64,000 nt of DNA. Origin: Pseudarthrobacter sp. ATCC 49987 (GTDB lineage Bacteria > Actinomycetota > Actinomycetes > Actinomycetales > Micrococcaceae). Within the stretch, counting starts at the first letter, position 1, and each line of letters starts with the position of its first letter. Below are positions 63,435 to 64,000 of the stretch, one piece after another. The notes under the pieces are model-generated. The model did not search any database. It was not told the origin of the DNA and saw only the letters and a program-made list of their open reading frames with translations. Location of the stretch: positions 2,604,001-2,668,000 of the forward strand of contig NZ_JAABNS010000001.1 in the NCBI RefSeq assembly GCF_009928425.1. Direction: 5' to 3'. A program made the translations under genes and the position numbers.

Positions 63435-64000
63435 GCGCCACCAGCGCGGCACCCGCCGCTCAGCCCGTGCACGATGAGGATTCGGTCGTCAAGGTCACCG
63501 ACCTGGTGGCGGGCTACATTCCCGGCGTCAACATCCTCAACGGCTGCAGCATCGAGGCCCGCAAGGGCGAGCTGATCGGTATCATCGGCCCCAACGGCGC
63601 CGGCAAGTCCACGCTGCTGAAGGCGATGTTCGGCCTGGTCAAGGTCCACTCGGGTTCCGTCGTGGTCCGCGGCCAGGACATCACCGGGCTCAAGGCCAAC
63701 AAGCTGGTCAGCCGGGGCATCGGCTTTGTGCCGCAGAACAACAACGTGTTCGCGGCGCTGACCATCGAAGAGAATCTCCAGATGGGCATGTTCCAGCGCC
63801 CCAAGGACTTCGCCGAGCGCTTCGACTTCGTCACGGGCCTGTTCCCGGAACTCGCCAAGCGGCGGGCCCAGCGGGCGGGGTCGCTCTCCGGCGGCGAACG
63901 CCAGATGGTTGCGATGGGTCGGGCCCTCATGATGGATCCCGCCGTGCTGCTTCTCGACGAGCCCTCCGCAGGCCTCTCCCCTGTCAAGCAGGACGAGACC
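63431..64000 (+). CDS. livF: branched-chain amino acid ABC transporter ATPase (LivF), 3' end cut by window
   Basis: 190 residues visible. Walker A GPNGAGKSTLLKAMFGL, Q-loop region PQNNNVFAALTIEENLQMGM, signature LSGGERQMVAMGRAL and Walker B LLLDEPSAGLSP are present; the frame is open at base 64000. Starts 4 bp before the livG stop (ATGA). The substrate-binding protein of the system is not in the window and may lie just beyond the edge. Confidence 0.93.
   Translation, partial: MSATSAAPAAQPVHDEDSVVKVTDLVAGYIPGVNILNGCSIEARKGELIGIIGPNGAGKSTLLKAMFGLVKVHSGSVVVRGQDITGLKANKLVSRGIGFVPQNNNVFAALTIEENLQMGMFQRPKDFAERFDFVTGLFPELAKRRAQRAGSLSGGERQMVAMGRALMMDPAVLLLDEPSAGLSPVKQDET

Overview
The window reads as chromosomal DNA of a high-GC actinobacterium of the Micrococcaceae, most likely Arthrobacter or Pseudarthrobacter. 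Support: strong G/C third-position bias, a WhiB2-type regulator, mycothiol S-conjugate amidase (Mca), actinobacterial families (DUF3499, DUF4245, DUF4307, DUF5719, TIGR03089, TIGR01906) and gene neighbourhoods that parallel two Mycobacterium tuberculosis regions (around whiB2/purE/purK/manA and around greA/mca/phoH2/fum/glpX). I see no rRNA, tRNA, CRISPR array or phage genes. About 57 genes are supported; both edge genes are cut.

Layout. 1-3767: DUF58 / transglutaminase-membrane-protein pair. 3794-10184: succinate-semialdehyde dehydrogenase, RsmI, protein O-mannosyltransferase and a long-chain acyl-CoA synthetase. 10317-14468: TIGR01906 membrane protein and two tandem L,D-transpeptidases. 14652-23395: AhcY, Trm112-like, DUF3499, zincin-like metallopeptidase, DUF5719, a giant membrane glycosyltransferase and WhiB2. 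23746-31094: TIGR03089, GtrA, purK-purE-LCP, manA and a FemX-like bridge enzyme, mostly cell-envelope and purine functions. 31095-31463: a cluster of short direct and inverted repeats. 31464-36677: galE, glpX, DUF4245, carbonic anhydrase, fumC. 36857-39201: a TetR / DHA2 efflux-pump pair with a double operator. 39202-41799: an IS110-type and an IS481-type insertion sequence side by side, the only obvious accessory DNA. 41796-44453: NUDIX, prepilin peptidase, unknown protein, acetyltransferase. 44711-53018: PhoH2, isoprenyl transferase, HlyIII, thioredoxin-domain protein, Mca, DUF4307, GreA. 53103-58587: rhomboid, threonine dehydratase, AI-2E transporter, aldose epimerase, galactokinase. 58680 to the end: Bax-inhibitor-1 family protein and a branched-chain amino acid type ABC transporter (livHMGF), cut at the right edge.

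Functional themes are cell-wall assembly (LCP, two L,D-transpeptidases, FemX-like, isoprenyl transferase, GtrA, large glycosyltransferase), sugar-nucleotide and galactose metabolism (manA, galE, galK, aldose epimerase), central carbon metabolism (fumC, glpX, carbonic anhydrase) and mycothiol-linked redox functions. A recurring signal is a TAnnnT hexamer 6-7 bp before an ATG/GTG with no Shine-Dalgarno sequence, pointing to leaderless transcription of about a dozen genes. I did not find a complete unknown system. The best candidates for new biology are small: the repeats downstream of the FemX-like gene, a 177-bp dyad between the acetyltransferase and phoH, occluded ribosome-binding sites in both insertion sequences, and two short ORFs upstream of phoH and galK.
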